From assembly GCA_029721435.1 (NCBI GenBank), contig CM056592.1, forward strand, positions 32,251,611 through 32,315,610: a DNA stretch of 64,000 bases. Direction: 5' to 3'. The notes beneath the pieces are model-generated. The model worked only from the letters and a program-made list of their open reading frames with translations, was not told where the DNA came from and did no database searches. Positions within the stretch are counted from its first letter, which is position 1, and each line of letters begins with the position of its first letter. The position numbers and the translations under genes were made by a program. This stretch comes from Gymnothorax reevesii (taxonomy: Eukaryota > Chordata > Actinopteri > Anguilliformes > Muraenidae). This document shows, in pieces, positions 10,676 through 23,179 of this stretch.

Positions 10676-12937
10676 TGTTGCAGAATGTGCAAAGCTCTTT
10701 CATAAGGGAGGGGCCAGGTTGATCCTGTGTGGGAGGAGCTGGGATAAGTTAGAGTCCCTGACAGATGACCTCAGCCTTGCATCAGACCCCAGCGTGGTGG
10801 GTGGGGCTTTTCTACGACCAATCATTTATTATCTAAAAAAACACCGTAAATCCCACACATCCCTGACTAATGTAAAGCTATCAGGCCAGCTGTGCTCCAT
10901 CTCCAAGTCACATGATACTTCCCCCTCCAATGGACAACAATAGCAGGAAATCCTCTCTCGACTACTGGCTGTCCAATGACGCTACAGCTCTTAAGTCTCA
11001 GACTCCTGCATACACACTGGACTTTTTAAATCTTCAGTCACATCATAGTATGTGAAATATGGCATAAATAAAGAAGAGTAGGCAGTCCACAGTGTACTGT
11101 AAAGCCTTTAGATGCAGTACACTTTCACTAGTAATGGATTATCAATATTTTGAGTTATGCTTATTTCGTCTGAGTGTACATAAGCATGGGTTTTGTTTGA
11201 GCAGAAGGTCACACAGAGAATCGGAGGAATTTTTTTAGTATATACAGATTATAAACACAGACAGTGACATTTTCACTTTTTTTAGTACATCATTACTCCA
11301 GAATTCTTTTAATCGACTTCACTTAAATCACAGTGGTCGATTTCCCATTCATGTTATATTGTGCCTTTGAGACTATTTCAGAATGAATCATCATCAATAA
11401 TAATAATAATCATCATCATCATCATCACTGCTACCACCATCACCATTGTCTTCATAATATAAAATGTATATCTCAAATATTAGCTTCCAAAAATTATTTC
11501 ATGAAAATGTTGATGCTTGACTCCGAGAAATGGCGCCCTGCTTACCTGTAGTGCGTATACCTCTGTTTCGCAGACATTCACACCTAAGCTGGTGCTGCTG
11601 GATTTCAGTGACATGGATGGCATGGCGGATGTGGTGACGGAGGTGATGGAGTGTTATGGCTGTGTGGATGTGCTTATCTGTAACAGTAGCCTGAAGATCA
11701 GGGCCCCTGTGCAGACCGTCTCGCTGGAGATGGACAAAACCATCATGGACACAAACTACTTCGGCCCCGTCACTCTGGCAAAAGGTGAACTGCCAAACGT
11801 ATTCACCACAAAAAGGAGAAGGACCGAGGACTGACCCCTTTGATTGGTGTATTTATCATGAAAAAAATAACATGCAAAACACTGTTTTTTTTTTCCTGGT
11901 ATGAATTCAGTTATTGTTACAGCTTGGAGAAGTCATGTAAAATATAACCCCAGAATTCAAATGGCCCTTTTTATGTTTCAGGTGTACTGCCCTCTATGAT
12001 CTCACGGAGGATTGGTCACTTATTACTGGTTAACAGCATTCAGGGAAAACTGACAGTACCCTTTCGCGCTGCTTGTGAGTTCACATTTTAAAAGTTAGGA
12101 ACATAACTCATCTAATGCTACATCATCTCCTATTACTCTTTTAATGTCTATTCATGTCTGGTGAACTTTTCTGTTGGTTGTGTTCGTTTCCTGAGATGCG
12201 GCCTCCAAGCATGCAGTCCAGGCCTTCTTCGACTGCCTGAGGGCCGAGGTAGAGGAGTATGGTATCTCTGTGAGCATCATCAATCACACCTTCATTACCG
12301 CTCCACCACAGGACAGCGCGCCATCGCCCAAGACTAAAAATGCTCTCGCTTCATGTGAGTTCAGTAATGGAAGCTACAGATCTTCAAATGGAAAAAAAAA
12401 GAAATGAGAGATGAAGTCTTTTAAAATTTTGTGAATGCACCGCTTAAATGGGTGAATTTGGATCCTCATTCGATTGAGGTTCATATATTTTTGTTTTGTC
12501 AACTCCAGCTCATGGCACAGAGGGTGTAACTTTGGTTATCATTGGGGGGGTGGGGGTTAACATTCATCTGAGTGTTAGTTACTCCCACTTTATAGAGGGG
12601 CTCTTGCTGTTATGTTAACAAACCCTATATGCCCTGTGGATTACACCCTTGCATTGGGTGCTGGATCTTGCGAGCCTGAAATGCATTGTGCTTGCACTGC
12701 GCTGACTGGGCTCTCCTCGTGTTTCGGGATATCCCAGTGTTTTACAGGCACGGCGTTTACCCAGCGGAGCTGGCCGAGGAGATTCTGAGCACGATCAGCA
12801 GGAAGCGCAGGGAAGTGCTGGTGGCTCACCCGATCCCCACCGCCGCTCTCTACATCAAATCCCTCCTCCCGAGCCTCTTCTTCGCTGTGGTGGGAGCTGG
12901 GGTTAAGGACATGTCCGTCACCGAGCAGCTGCAATAG
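9926..12937 (+). CDS. dhrs7c: Dehydrogenase/reductase SDR family member 7C, six coding exons
   Basis: DHRS7C (SRP-35) is a short-chain dehydrogenase/reductase of the sarcoplasmic reticulum of heart and skeletal muscle, reported to act on retinol and to influence calcium handling. The coding sequence joins 9926-10079, 10684-10796, 11574-11784, 11982-12074, 12196-12354 and 12738-12937, with GT-AG introns throughout. It gives 309 residues, against about 311 in mammals. Visible features are an N-terminal hydrophobic anchor (about residues 3-23), the cofactor motif TDAVSGVG (43-50) in place of the classical TGxxxGxG, CNSS (125-128) at the NNAG position, Ser178, and the active-site YAASK (Tyr191, Lys195). 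ATG context is strong (A at -3, G at +4). The frame directly upstream is intron or repeat. Teleosts can have two dhrs7c copies; which one this is cannot be told. Confidence 0.93.
10643..10673 (+). repeat. (CT)n tract serving as polypyrimidine tract
   Basis: An almost pure CT microsatellite of about 30 bp runs up to TTCTTGTTGCAG, the acceptor of dhrs7c coding exon 2. Length variation here would change the polypyrimidine tract of that splice site. Confidence 0.9.
10684..10796 (+). CDS. dhrs7c: dhrs7c coding exon 2
   Basis: This exon encodes [20 protein letters not shown] and onward to DPSV (residues 52-89), the second strand of the Rossmann fold. The donor GTG|GTGGGT at 10797 is chosen because exon 3 starts in phase 0 and the length then matches mammalian DHRS7C. 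The open frame continues into the intron without similarity. Confidence 0.88.
11574..11784 (+). CDS. dhrs7c: dhrs7c coding exon 3
   Basis: This exon starts at [13 protein letters not shown] after a TTTCGCAG acceptor and ends in [10 protein letters not shown] plus one base, with donor GTGAAC at 11785. It covers residues 90-159, including DVLICNSS, the position of the classical SDR NNAG motif. Confidence 0.92.
11982..12074 (+). CDS. dhrs7c: dhrs7c coding exon 4
   Basis: This exon encodes [20 protein letters not shown] and onward to PFRAA (160-190) and carries Ser178, which lies 13 residues before the active-site Tyr as in catalytically competent SDRs. Acceptor TATGTTTCAG, donor T|GTGAGT at 12075. 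Confidence 0.92.
12196..12354 (+). CDS. dhrs7c: dhrs7c coding exon 5
   Basis: The split codon T|AT gives the catalytic Tyr191, followed by AASK (Lys195), then [20 protein letters not shown] and a variable segment rich in Pro, Ser and Lys (226-243). The classical PG after the catalytic helix is replaced by NHT, which is also an N-glycosylation sequon. The donor is T|GTGAGT at 12355. Confidence 0.92.
12738..12937 (+). CDS. dhrs7c: dhrs7c coding exon 6
   Basis: The acceptor ATATCCCAG at 12737 restores the frame reading [17 protein letters not shown] and the C-terminal hydrophobic segment [16 protein letters not shown] (285-300), ending EQLQ and TAG. This matches the GVHPVEVAEE...FFAVV end of mammalian DHRS7C. 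A second AG at 12746 would shift the frame and is rejected. Confidence 0.9.
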
Positions 12938-13061
12938 ATACAAGGCCTGAGTGGACCAGAAAGAACAGAGGCTGTGGCGTCTTTGTTCTGCTCTGTAAGC
13001 GCAATACGGGCCTTTCAATAACGACCCATATCAATTACAGGGAGGTTCATAATGAGGTCGG

Positions 13062-13266
13062 ATTAAAGATATATTTAGTAACATGCTTTTTAACTATTTA
13101 TGCCGTGATAAAATAGTCTGTTTTTTGAAAAATCTATTCCAATGCGTGCCCTACAATGGTATTCAAGTTGGACCCTTGTTCCACTGTTTGCAAATGTGAG
13201 CAAGTGAAATAGCACATTTCCTGAGCCAGCGACGGCAAATTATTTAATACATGTGGTGCTAATAAA
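13062..13266 (+). terminator. dhrs7c: Candidate dhrs7c polyadenylation signals
   Basis: An ATTAAA lies at 13062-13067 and an AATAAA at 13261-13266, 125 and 324 bp after the stop codon. Either could end the transcript. No transcript data are available to choose. Confidence 0.4.
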
Positions 13267-16200
13267 TACATATTAACTGACTGCATGTGTGAATTTCTGC
13301 CTCTCATGTTTGCATTGGCTCTCACATGTTGGCCAGGAGAAATGACAAAGGCAAACAAGCATATTTTTGCACACAAAAAAAGGTTATGCTCCTACCTGCA
13401 GAACACTTGATACCACAGGCATTTTCAAACTGAAAAAGTGAAATTTCGAGAATCATATATAGGGACTAATCGTTCACAGTGCCAAAAAAAAAAACAAAAA
13501 ACATCACAAACCAACAAAATGTCTCTCTCCAGAGGTCACGACCCGGTTGCTCAAGATAATCCACAGGCCATGTTGTGAGCAGTTTTATGTAGGGTTTTTA
13601 CTTCTTTCATTTCATATAGAAAACTTTTATCTTTTTTTGGCACTTTTAAACCCCTTGAACTCTAAGTTTTCAATTACATTTCCCCTTAAGTTATAAGTCA
13701 GAGAATAGAGAAAGTTTTTTCCTATTGAGGGATAATGTCATGTGCATATACTGTATCAACTGGTTGCAGCACTTGGCTTAAAGTACATCACAAATATTCA
13801 AACACAGGATGCCATGTTTTATGGCTACAGCATTACTTCAGAACAAAAATAGATCTTGCTCATCATTTTATACACATTTCCCTGTAATTGCTCATGACAT
13901 ATTTGGGATCTCTGGAAACCTCTGGATCACCACTAGAATTTAAAATAGGCCTGAAGTTCCACAGGTTTCAAATAGCAGCTGCATTTGCCATACCTATATG
14001 GTCTGTAGCTTTTATGGGGTTGAGAAACACAAGTCAAGTTCTATAAAATTCTATTTTAATCGAGAGAAGGCAGACACATCTTCGGCCGATATCTCCGAAA
14101 CTCGCAGTAAAACAGTACGGATGAATAGACTGCAGGTGATAGGAAAGATGTGAATTTTTGATTTTGATGTGTACTGTCCCTTTGAAGGACTCGAGTCCCT
14201 TAATACAACTGCTGTAAAATGTCTCCCCCTTATGATGACTAACAGAAATGCAGTGTGTACTCAGGTTCCCGTTTATGGGAACACTCACTGCTCTGCACAA
14301 ATCTGCGATCTACAGCGCAGCACTAATTGTCGCAAAGATCTTCCCAATCTTCTCTTCAAAAGAATTGGATCGCACCTCTTCAGGTTCTGGTATATTGATA
14401 CCTGTAATTATGGAATGTCTATGACTCAGCAGGTAGCATTGCCAATGTAATCATGGTTTGGTAAAATGTTTTCATACATGTTATTCCCAAAGAAAAAGAC
14501 CAAGGTAGGAGCGGGAATGTGGTGGATGAGATGGAGGAATAGGGCGGGACAGTCCTGCGTAAGAAAAATGGAGATTGAGAAGAAAAGTTTTGGTAGTTAC
14601 AAGACACACCAGTAGATGGCATCAATGTTGTTTATAATGGCCAGAATATATGAAAAAAAAAATTGCTGAGGTCATTCCGACGCGCAATTAATCGCTGTGC
14701 GATATTTTTGCGAAGTAAACCTGAATATTACTTGTAGAGCAAAATGTTTATTTTTTATTTTTAACTTGGTGCTGTTTGACATATTGCCAACATAAATAGA
14801 CAGAAAGCAAGTCAATGACAGAACATGCAGTTTATAGAGTTCATCTCACAAACAAATTCATCCAGCAAAACATTCAGTAAGATACTAGCCTCTGAAAGGT
14901 CCATACAGTATCTCGGATACTCTTTTATAAATGATTCCTGAGCTAATTTAAATTACAGGTGACACTGTTTGTGTTGTTGACATTATCTAAAACCTGTTTT
15001 AAAAATTCTGCGAAGTCATTTTTAAGACTATTAGAATATTGACGAATCCAAATGTTATAACAAATGCCTTAAAATTTAGTTTCTTTTTCAGAAGAACTGA
15101 AACTTTTCAAAGTAGGCTACTGCTGACGTTCTAACCAGGGGTGCGTTTCTTGAATTCACAGATGCTAACTTACATAGTTGGCTCCATTGACTGCGAATGG
15201 ATGAATTTCGTAAGTCGCTAACATAGTTTTGTGAAGCGCACCCCTCTCTGGCCCAAATTGAGCACAAGCAGCACTCATAGCTGTCAGTCAGAGCTCACTG
15301 CCAAAAAATCTTTTAAAAAACTCCCCAGCTGAGGAGGAATTCTCTCGACAAAGACCTTCATGAAGTAACTGCCTCATAATTTATTCAGACATCACTGTTG
15401 TGATGCAAATGGGGAGGGCAAAAGGCGCAAGTCTGGAGCCCAGCTGTTCTTCTCGAATATTAATCACACAGGGTGATCACACCATTTGGGAATAAAGCTT
15501 TCATTTGTCTCAAAGATCAGGAATGAGAAACTTCAAATTTATTTGGCTGAAATTCTCTTAGTTACGGCGGGATACCTTGTAAATGAGAATTAAGTTTCCG
15601 GTGAACAGCTACACTTGCCAGCACATTACAGCCACAAATTTGTATGACAATATAAAAGTGAATTTCTCATGTGAATTTCTTTGCTCCGACTAAAAATGGT
15701 CTTACATTTTTCATAAGTACGCATGCAATCAATCTATTGTGTTTCAATTCCATTGAATTAAAGAAATAATCATGAAATGTCCCAATATAGTGTTGAAAGG
15801 CCACTTCCCATAATCAGGCAAAAGTTCTATGTAGGCTACGAGTAAAGCAGTGATGAACAATATTGAATTATGTAATGATTTGTCGTGTTGCCATAATTCA
15901 AATATGCTTTAATGTAAAGCGGAATCATTAGAGTACTAATGTGACATATGAAAGAACACATAGGCATACCTCCCTCCTCTGCGGCTAAATCTTAATGTGT
16001 TTTATTGAGTGCGTATAAGCACTGCTTATCAATATTTAAAGGCTGCCATGATTGATGCCTGAAAGATTTATAGGGGTTGTGTAGAGAGCAAGTTAATGAT
16101 TCCTTTACCTTAGCAGAGACCGTAAATCTGCGCGGTGACTGTTTCCTGTTTAAATCTGTCACAGCTGTTGGGCTCTGTAGTAATAATAGTAATAGTACTT

Positions 16201-18039
16201 GTAATACTATTATTATTCTTACCAGTGCTGATAATAATAATAATAATAATAATAATAGTAATAATAACAATCATTGTCATCATCATCTTCATCATCAGCA
16301 TAGTTATTGATTTATTTATTGCCTAAGTAGTGGCAGCGATCTATGATGAAATAATCCACATGTCAATGTAATAACGCATGAACATGAACTGTGATAATGT
16401 AAAGAACAAATGGAACGATTTTAATCTGAACACATGGGTCTGAAAATGAATCAGCTTCGCAGGATTTGTGGGATAGCAGTCTCATGATCTCATCGGTCAA
16501 TTACTATGCGTTGCTTCCCTCATGCTGATACATATTCTGAGTGTTGAGAAAAGCATTTTCCTTTGTTTCAATTATGGGTCCATTTTTAAATTTTTACTCT
16601 ATACTGACTTAGAGAGCTTGTTTTAATTGCATATTTAATTCACTGAGCAGAGTAATCCTTCTTTAAAAGATTTTTTTAGGATGAGATTTAAGGGCTTTAA
16701 ATTTCCTTTAATTAAGCAAACATGCACATATTTTGAATAAACATGATAATCTACGAAATTTTAGTATTTCTAGATCCAAAGGGAGTCTTTCACTGGCAAT
16801 TATTCACAACCTGCTTGAGCTGTAGCCTTCAGCCATAATCCTTTGTAAGTATTCAACACCACTATTGCAATTATTACAGTGTTAAAAAAGTAAGTTATTT
16901 TAAAAATGTAGATACCACGTCGCTGCACATTACCAGTACCATTAATAAACAGACACGAAGGCAGTTAGCTCATCTAATTACCTGCAGTCTACAGCATAAG
17001 CACGAAAAAAGCCCTTTCAGACATTTCAATGCATATATTTATTGTTCTTCATTGTTAAGAACCCATGACAATTGACCAGGTACCAAAGATTTTTCCAACA
17101 GAAGACAATTTGAACATTTTATCTTTAACAGGCAGGAAGTTCATCTATAATTAAAGTATCACCTAATTCGCAATGTCTGGACCCAGCCCAAGGTTCTTCC
17201 TGCAGCTACAAGCAGCTCTGATTGCACACCAGATGCATGTCATTAGTTGATCCTAACTGTTTTATATCTGTAATTTACATGATAAAAGATTGCGATGGAG
17301 CTTTGTTGTCAAAGCATTAACCAAATAAAGCCACTGAAACTGATAACAAGTTTCCAATTCTAGATAACACAATTAAAGCTTACATATGAAAGATTTAGGC
17401 ACTAAACTGATCAAAATAAAACTATATTTGTTTTGATTGGGCTTGGTGAGCTAATGTGAGTCAGTGCTAGAAGGACGCAACCATCCGAACGGAGAAACTG
17501 TTCGCCTTTCTGCAGTTTGTAATCTCTAAAAATCTTCTCAAAATTTATCCTAATTCATCTGTTTAATTATATGGTCACAGGAATCATTATGAAATATTCA
17601 AAACTGGACGGTATGAATCTAATGTAACAATTATTATCATTCGAGAGCAAAGGTTTTCAAGAGCATGAATGAAACCCGATTTATCTACAGTAAAAACATG
17701 AAAAACTACTTTCCTACATATTAAATGAAACATCAGCACATCACACTGAAGATGCGATAAATCTGACAAATTTCACAAACACAAGTAAACCCTGGTGCAA
17801 AACTAAATATTCAACAAATAATTTCTATACGATACTCAAGGATTTTAGTCCAGGATTAATCTCGATATGCGCTCATAAAACATATCTATTATGTTCATAT
17901 TCTGTAGTTTGTGCAGAAACTTCATTTCCCCCTGAAGGGTAGAATGACCCAGGTTTGAATTTTAATTGGATAAGTAATGCAATTTCCCAAGGCCTGATTT
18001 AAAAGGCTGTTAATTAAGTGCGGTCAGTTTTCCTCGACT
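13267..18039. other. Intergenic, mostly featureless
   Basis: No exon was recognised. A small foldback element lies at 15136-15250 and a (TAA)n microsatellite near 16229-16265. Open frames over the latter are repeat artefacts. Confidence 0.5.
15136..15250. mobile_element. Short foldback element, Angel-like
   Basis: GGGGTGCGTTTC near the left end pairs with GAAGCGCACCCC at the right end, and the inner parts (GATGCTAACTTACATAGTT and its partner) also pair. The result is a hairpin of about 110 bp. This resembles the Angel type of short inverted-repeat elements of teleosts. The family name is by resemblance only. Confidence 0.5.
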
Positions 18040-18260
18040 AACTTAGATGCCTGTCAATCATTTTTCCCCTGTCCCAGCGCTTTGTGTTTTTGCCTGGGAG
18101 CCTGTTGCTCTGCAGCGGACTGCATTGATCTCCTGTGCTTTAATTGGAGATGTTAATAGTGCATCAGGAATTACTGTGCTATTGATCAGTCCTCATTATC
18201 TGCTGACAAATCAGATGAGATCAATGTTCCACCTGATCACACAAGTTTTCTCTCAAAGGT
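18040..18260. promoter_or_regulatory. Candidate conserved noncoding element
   Basis: This block lacks simple repeats and contains several homeodomain-type cores (TTTAATTGG, GGAATTACTG, ATTGATCAG) at even base composition, the texture of vertebrate enhancers. It lies in the gene-poor interval between dhrs7c and hs3st3. This is inference from composition; alignment to other fish would decide. Confidence 0.2.
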
Positions 18261-18571
18261 TTCAATGTTCCTCATTATCTTTATGGTATCTTTATTGTTG
18301 TTTTATTACATGCAAGATGAAAGAAAATATTCAGGGTCGCTTTGTTTTTTTTAACTGCTTCCTCTAAGCCGCACTGAAGGGGGCAGTGTGTATCACGCTC
18401 TTACTCCATCATTGCTCCGTGTTCACTTAATCTCCCACGCGCAAACTCTTGAAACAACATTGTAATGCGGCTTTTTCGCTTAAAGAATAGTTTGTTTAGG
18501 ATTGAAAAAAACAAAACAGAAGCTATTTGATTTGTGTACATGGGCCACAGATGCCCTGGGAAACTAAAAAA

Positions 18572-18905
18572 ACTCACCAAAGGTCAAACACAGATAAAAT
18601 TGTGATTTTTTAAATTTTTTTTCATGTTCAGAAACAAGGCAGGAGACGCAGACCTTTTAGGTCCCTACAAAGTATACGTATATAAGCTCGATCAATTCTG
18701 ATGAGCAGTTTGAGACGTGGATTGACCACACCCCCCTATTACAGCTAAGGGAGGGGGAAACCTTACAAAATTTACTAAAGTTCAAACACCTGACAAATTA
18801 TCAAAATTTTGGAAAAACTCAGGAACATAGTATGGGACGCACACCTTTAGTGTCCTACAAAAGCACATGTGTAAGCACACTGGTCCAATTCTGTGGACCA
18901 GTTTT
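18572..18905. repeat. Diverged tandem duplication, about 195-bp period
   Basis: The blocks 18572-18715 and about 18771-18905 share the same order of motifs: CAAA-GTCAAACAC, a run of A/T, CAG-AAACA, GGGACGC/GAGACGC-CACACCTTT, GTCCCTACAAA, a TATAAG or TGTAAG, then CAATTCTG and CAGTTT. They appear to be an old internal duplication, probably part of an unrecognised repeat element that continues to about 19080. Confidence 0.5.
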
Positions 18906-20824
18906 TTAGGAGCATTGGAGGAACAATACACCCTAACAACACGATCAACCCAGCACAGAAGTACAGGCGGGCCAGGCTAACCCGATGGGCCTCCAGCCAT
19001 ATATAAGGACATCATGAAGCAGGTCTGATGAAGCAGTGTGTATGTAGCTGTATGTATCTGATTTTACCTGCCTGTTTACACTTCATAACAACTATCACTA
19101 ATACATGGTTAAACGGTAGTTAATTGAACGTCAATTTACTGCTAACAAACAATGAAATGATGAGCAATATAGTTTACTAATTATTTGCTATTCTATAACT
19201 TCTGTTGTTTTTGCAGATTATTTCTGATCGGCAACAATATAATATCTACTTTATAAAGTGATATTTATAATTTACTCAGAGTAATGGCAAAATAATATAA
19301 ATAATACCATCGCTAATCATTTGTAAACATGAATCATTATTGATTTGCTTGTGAATAGTAAAATAATTACTAAACAGTTTAATTAAATACTATTTTAGTT
19401 TCCTTTTTAATGACAGTTGTGTCATCCACAGCTGTGTCAGGCGTTACTGAATCACTGATTCAGCCAAGCACTGCGCCGTCACAGCTTCAGTAAGCTCTGC
19501 TCTGCAGGCATACACACTGGTGGAGGAATGCTGGTGTGTTATTGGATCTATATGGATTGCGCAGGACTGGAACTACTGAGGCAATCACAGGCAGTTAAAT
19601 GAAATGCGAATTAACTGAAAGCAGTTCCACGTGAAACGCTGGCGATGATGTCATCCAGCACGATGATTTCATTGTGTTCTCCAGTCTGGTTGGGACATTG
19701 GTGTGTTTCAGTGATGCACAGCACTTTCTTAGGGGCAGGTTTGCAGAAGCTGCACAATTAAAATGTGACAATATTGACGTTGTGTAATTACCAGTGGGGT
19801 CATTGGGTCTGCTGATTTTTGAGGGCAGCACAGGGAGTTCATTCCTGCATAGGTCGCTGCAGTGCACATACCTTTTCCTAAATTAAACTGTAATGATTTT
19901 GTGTAGTGGGAGGGAACTGCTAATGAAACAGAAGGGGCCCCCAGCAAACAGAAAATTAAGCCCAGCTTGAGGGGAGCAAGGAGGTCCCCCGTAATTACAG
20001 CAGGGAAACACCATGACCCCGTGACCCCTTCCTGCCCATGTCTTTAGGGCCACCAAAGCACTTCACCTTTACGTACCAAACTACCTTTAATACATTTGCA
20101 TGTTTCTGCCTTTGTTATTTTATGCCAATCAGATGAGTTCCATGTAATTTTATTTCAGCCTAGTCATTCCATATGAAATCACGCAGCCCATGTCTCAGAT
20201 CATCTCAAATCTGAGTGTGTTCTAGTTCTACTTCCACAGAGAATAAAACTGTTAATTTTAGCTCAATATTTCCAACCGTTACAATGTCTCAGGGATCTTA
20301 AAAGCTGGGCCCGTCCACACAAATAGGTTGAATTTTGTTTCCTTGCATCTTTAAGATGCTGAAAAAAATATATGGAAAAAACAGGTTCATTTTTTTTCTG
20401 GATTTGTTCATTATCCAGGTTACTATCTGAAACTGTCGACTTTTCAAGAATCCAATTTACATAGGAAACCACTATCAGGTTAATGGGCAACAGAGGCATG
20501 ATATGTGTTGAATTGAAGAATACTGTATGTGAATTCAATAAAAAATTACGATTGATATTTTTTCACCATGACCTCCTTCATAACAAAATGACACCTGCCT
20601 TAGCACTACGGTAACAGTTCCTTCACTGACAATCCTAATCAACTGACCAAAGGACAGCTAAGACTGTAATTGTGCATCAGATACATTAGGAGTACCACAT
20701 GGATCTGTTCTAGAAACACTCAGACTCACGCTGTACTTGCTGCATTCCCTGAACATATTATCCAAAGGTATGGACTGAAGATGGACATCACAGTGTGAGG
20801 GGTTCGCACACTCTTCTCATATTC
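18906..20824. other. Intergenic, no gene recognised
   Basis: AT-rich sequence without a recognisable exon. Short minus-strand frames near 19595-19947 and 20263-20538 have no similarity that I recognise. Confidence 0.5.
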
Positions 20825-21080
20825 ATACCAGTTCTGTCCCGTCCTCCTGGTTTCTGCTCACAGTCCAAATACATGCATGTAAGGCTAACTGGAGACTTTG
20901 CTCGTTGGTGTGAGTTTGTCAGTGAATGGTGGGTGAACAGGAGTTTCCTGCAATTAGTGAATAGACTGTGGTAAATAGACTATGGCCTATTCCAGCCTCT
21001 CGCCCACTGAATGCAGGACCTGACTCCCCCTCCCCACGACCACAAATAAGCAGGTCACATCTTGAATGGATAAATAAGGT
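20825..21080 (+). mobile_element. SINE-like repeat, 3' two thirds
   Basis: It contains TCCTGGTTTCTGCTCACAGT, CCAAATACATGCATGTAAGG, CTAACTGGAGACTTTG and later TATTCCAGCCTCTCGCCCA, the characteristic order of a very common fish dispersed repeat with a tRNA-related head. The head is missing here. Relatives lie at 9778, 26390, 30293 and 32142. Confidence 0.5.
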
Positions 21081-22492
21081 GATACAGAGTTGCACTGTAG
21101 GCACAGTATTAGGGTCTTACTTCTGCACAAAAGCGAACATATAGTATAAATGTCCACAAATTCCACAAAGTGATTTGATGACATAAAGAAGTACACAGTG
21201 CTTAACTTCCTTGAATTAAATTGCAACAAATCTGCAATCAGCCTCCAGTCTGTTATGGGAGCAACGGAGCTTTTTCCGACGCCACCAATGCGAGCGCTGA
21301 TACTTTAACCACCAATCCAACTGTCCATGACTACAGCCCTGGAGTAATTTTACACAGTGTATCGAGGGAGATGCTTACACAGTGTGCCGAGGGAGATGTT
21401 TTGGGTACAATTTATGATCCCTGATTGGCCCCAATCAACGTGATTCCCTGGTCAATTTCATTAACGTAAATCCCTTCATTATAGTGCCTGACCCTCCCAC
21501 CTTCGTTTAGACAATTAGCCTATAGCATATACCACGTGTTCACAGAATACTATTTCATTATAGTGAGGGACTTGTGTGGTTGACTCAATGTAATGTAGAT
21601 TAAACTCTTAAATTAGTGGGGTAAAAGAGATACATGAGCGACTGCAAATAAAGCGATTGACCTTCTTACGAGGGTCGTGCCGAAACTAAATGAAGCAAAG
21701 AACTGAGACCGCAGGATCCAAATTTACGGCAAAGTCTTACAGCCGAATCGGCTTATTGTAGACCTGCAATGTAATTCTCACAATTCAAACTCTGGTGCTT
21801 CCATTGTGCTCTCCAGAGGAGGGGATGGATATTTCATTTCCAGCAGCTTCCACATGGGCCTTTTAATGGCCCCAATGAGACTCCGCTACAGTCTCCTGCT
21901 CCAGGGCTCCATACCTTTGTTGTAAATCATGATCACACTCGGCCAGATTAACCTCTGGGTTTATCATGGAGGTGGGTTGGTTTCAATGGAATGGCTCAAC
22001 TTCACAGAGGAGACTTACCATAACACAGATGTATAACCGCATGTGATCTTGGACCTCACCCAGTATATCTTGCCCTCAGCAGAATGGGGCCTTGGCTTAT
22101 TCCAGCCCAGTGGAAGAGATCAACAGACATCTTGCTCTCTCCCTGGCTTGCATTGATCCCAATGATTCCCCAGACACACACTTTAATACCAGGCCCTCAG
22201 GAGATCCCTGACTCATGATCGGCCAAGATCAAGATATACACTTCATCTCTCTGTGTGTTCTGTGACTTTATTAACCCGTTAATGTCTGACTCTGAGTCCG
22301 GTCACCGCTGTGGGTGCTCCAAAGACTGCTGGCCAGATTTCGTGTATTTTTTTTGGTTTATGTTATGCAGGCAATAAGGCCAATTCAGACAAAAGAATAT
22401 TGATGAGGAGATGAACCTGAAACAAATAAAGACCGTATGATGTCGCTCTGTTGGGATCCTGTTTCTCAACTCGCTCTCTTGTCTTGTAAGCT
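21081..22492. other. Intergenic, no gene recognised
   Basis: No exon, RNA gene or repeat family was recognised. The block around 21830-22260 is richer in G+C but has no long frame. Confidence 0.5.
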
Positions 22493-22685
22493 TATCCCTT
22501 AGAGCGCTAAATACAAACAGCGTCGCTCAATGATGTAAGGCATCGAAATCAAAGCTGTTGAAAACCTATCATGTAGCAACTGCGGGAGCTCTTTTAAACA
22601 AGTCGCCACACGATAGGTTTTCAACAGCACAAGATAATCAAATTGATATTTTTTTTGTTATTTATTTCAGCGCTCTCCAGTTTAA
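22493..22685 (+). mobile_element. TTAA-type hairpin MITE, copy A (one arm shortened)
   Basis: Ends are CCCTTAGAGCGCT at the left (flank TTAT, a decayed TTAA) and AGCGCTCT at the right followed by TTAA. Inside, the right arm of the hairpin is complete (GGGAGCTCTTTTAAACAAG through GGTTTTCAACAG). The left arm has lost its inner part: CTGTTGAAAACCTATCATG is followed directly by TAGCAACTGCGGG. It belongs to the same family as the copies at 24950, 32741, 36973 and 61642. Confidence 0.7.
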
Positions 22686-23179
22686 TAGGAGTAAGTAACG
22701 TCATTTTCAAATTGAATCTCGAAGATTTTTAGCATGTCCATCCTTGTCAAGCATGAAGTATTATGGATCCTGTCAATTTCCAGCTCTCACACTCATGTCC
22801 AAAAGCAATAAATACACTCCATGTGGATGAAATCGATTCCTTACCTGCAGTGCTATGTACCGCCTGAATATAGAACAGTGCACCATTGAAAACTATCATG
22901 AGGGCTCCTGTCACACTATGCAATAGCAACTCTCCTGATTGATTGAGCGCCTACTTTCGCTGTCTTTTCTTACAAGGGTCGGTTCGATCAACATTTGTAT
23001 GACAGACGGGAAGACACCAGTATTTTTTTTGTGCTGTATACGGTATACTGTCGTTAATGTGTGGAGGATTTCAAATTCTACTCTGCTTATTTTTTTAAAA
23101 ATGTGGTAAATTATGTTTCAAGTGTTGTGACATTGTGAGAAACAGTTAAATCTCTAGCTGAAAAACCAGTCAGGTCACG

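Noticed and set aside
12746..12748. Alternative acceptor TTTTACAG for dhrs7c exon 6
   Set aside because: It would shift the frame out of the conserved [11 protein letters not shown] segment; the acceptor at 12737 keeps it.
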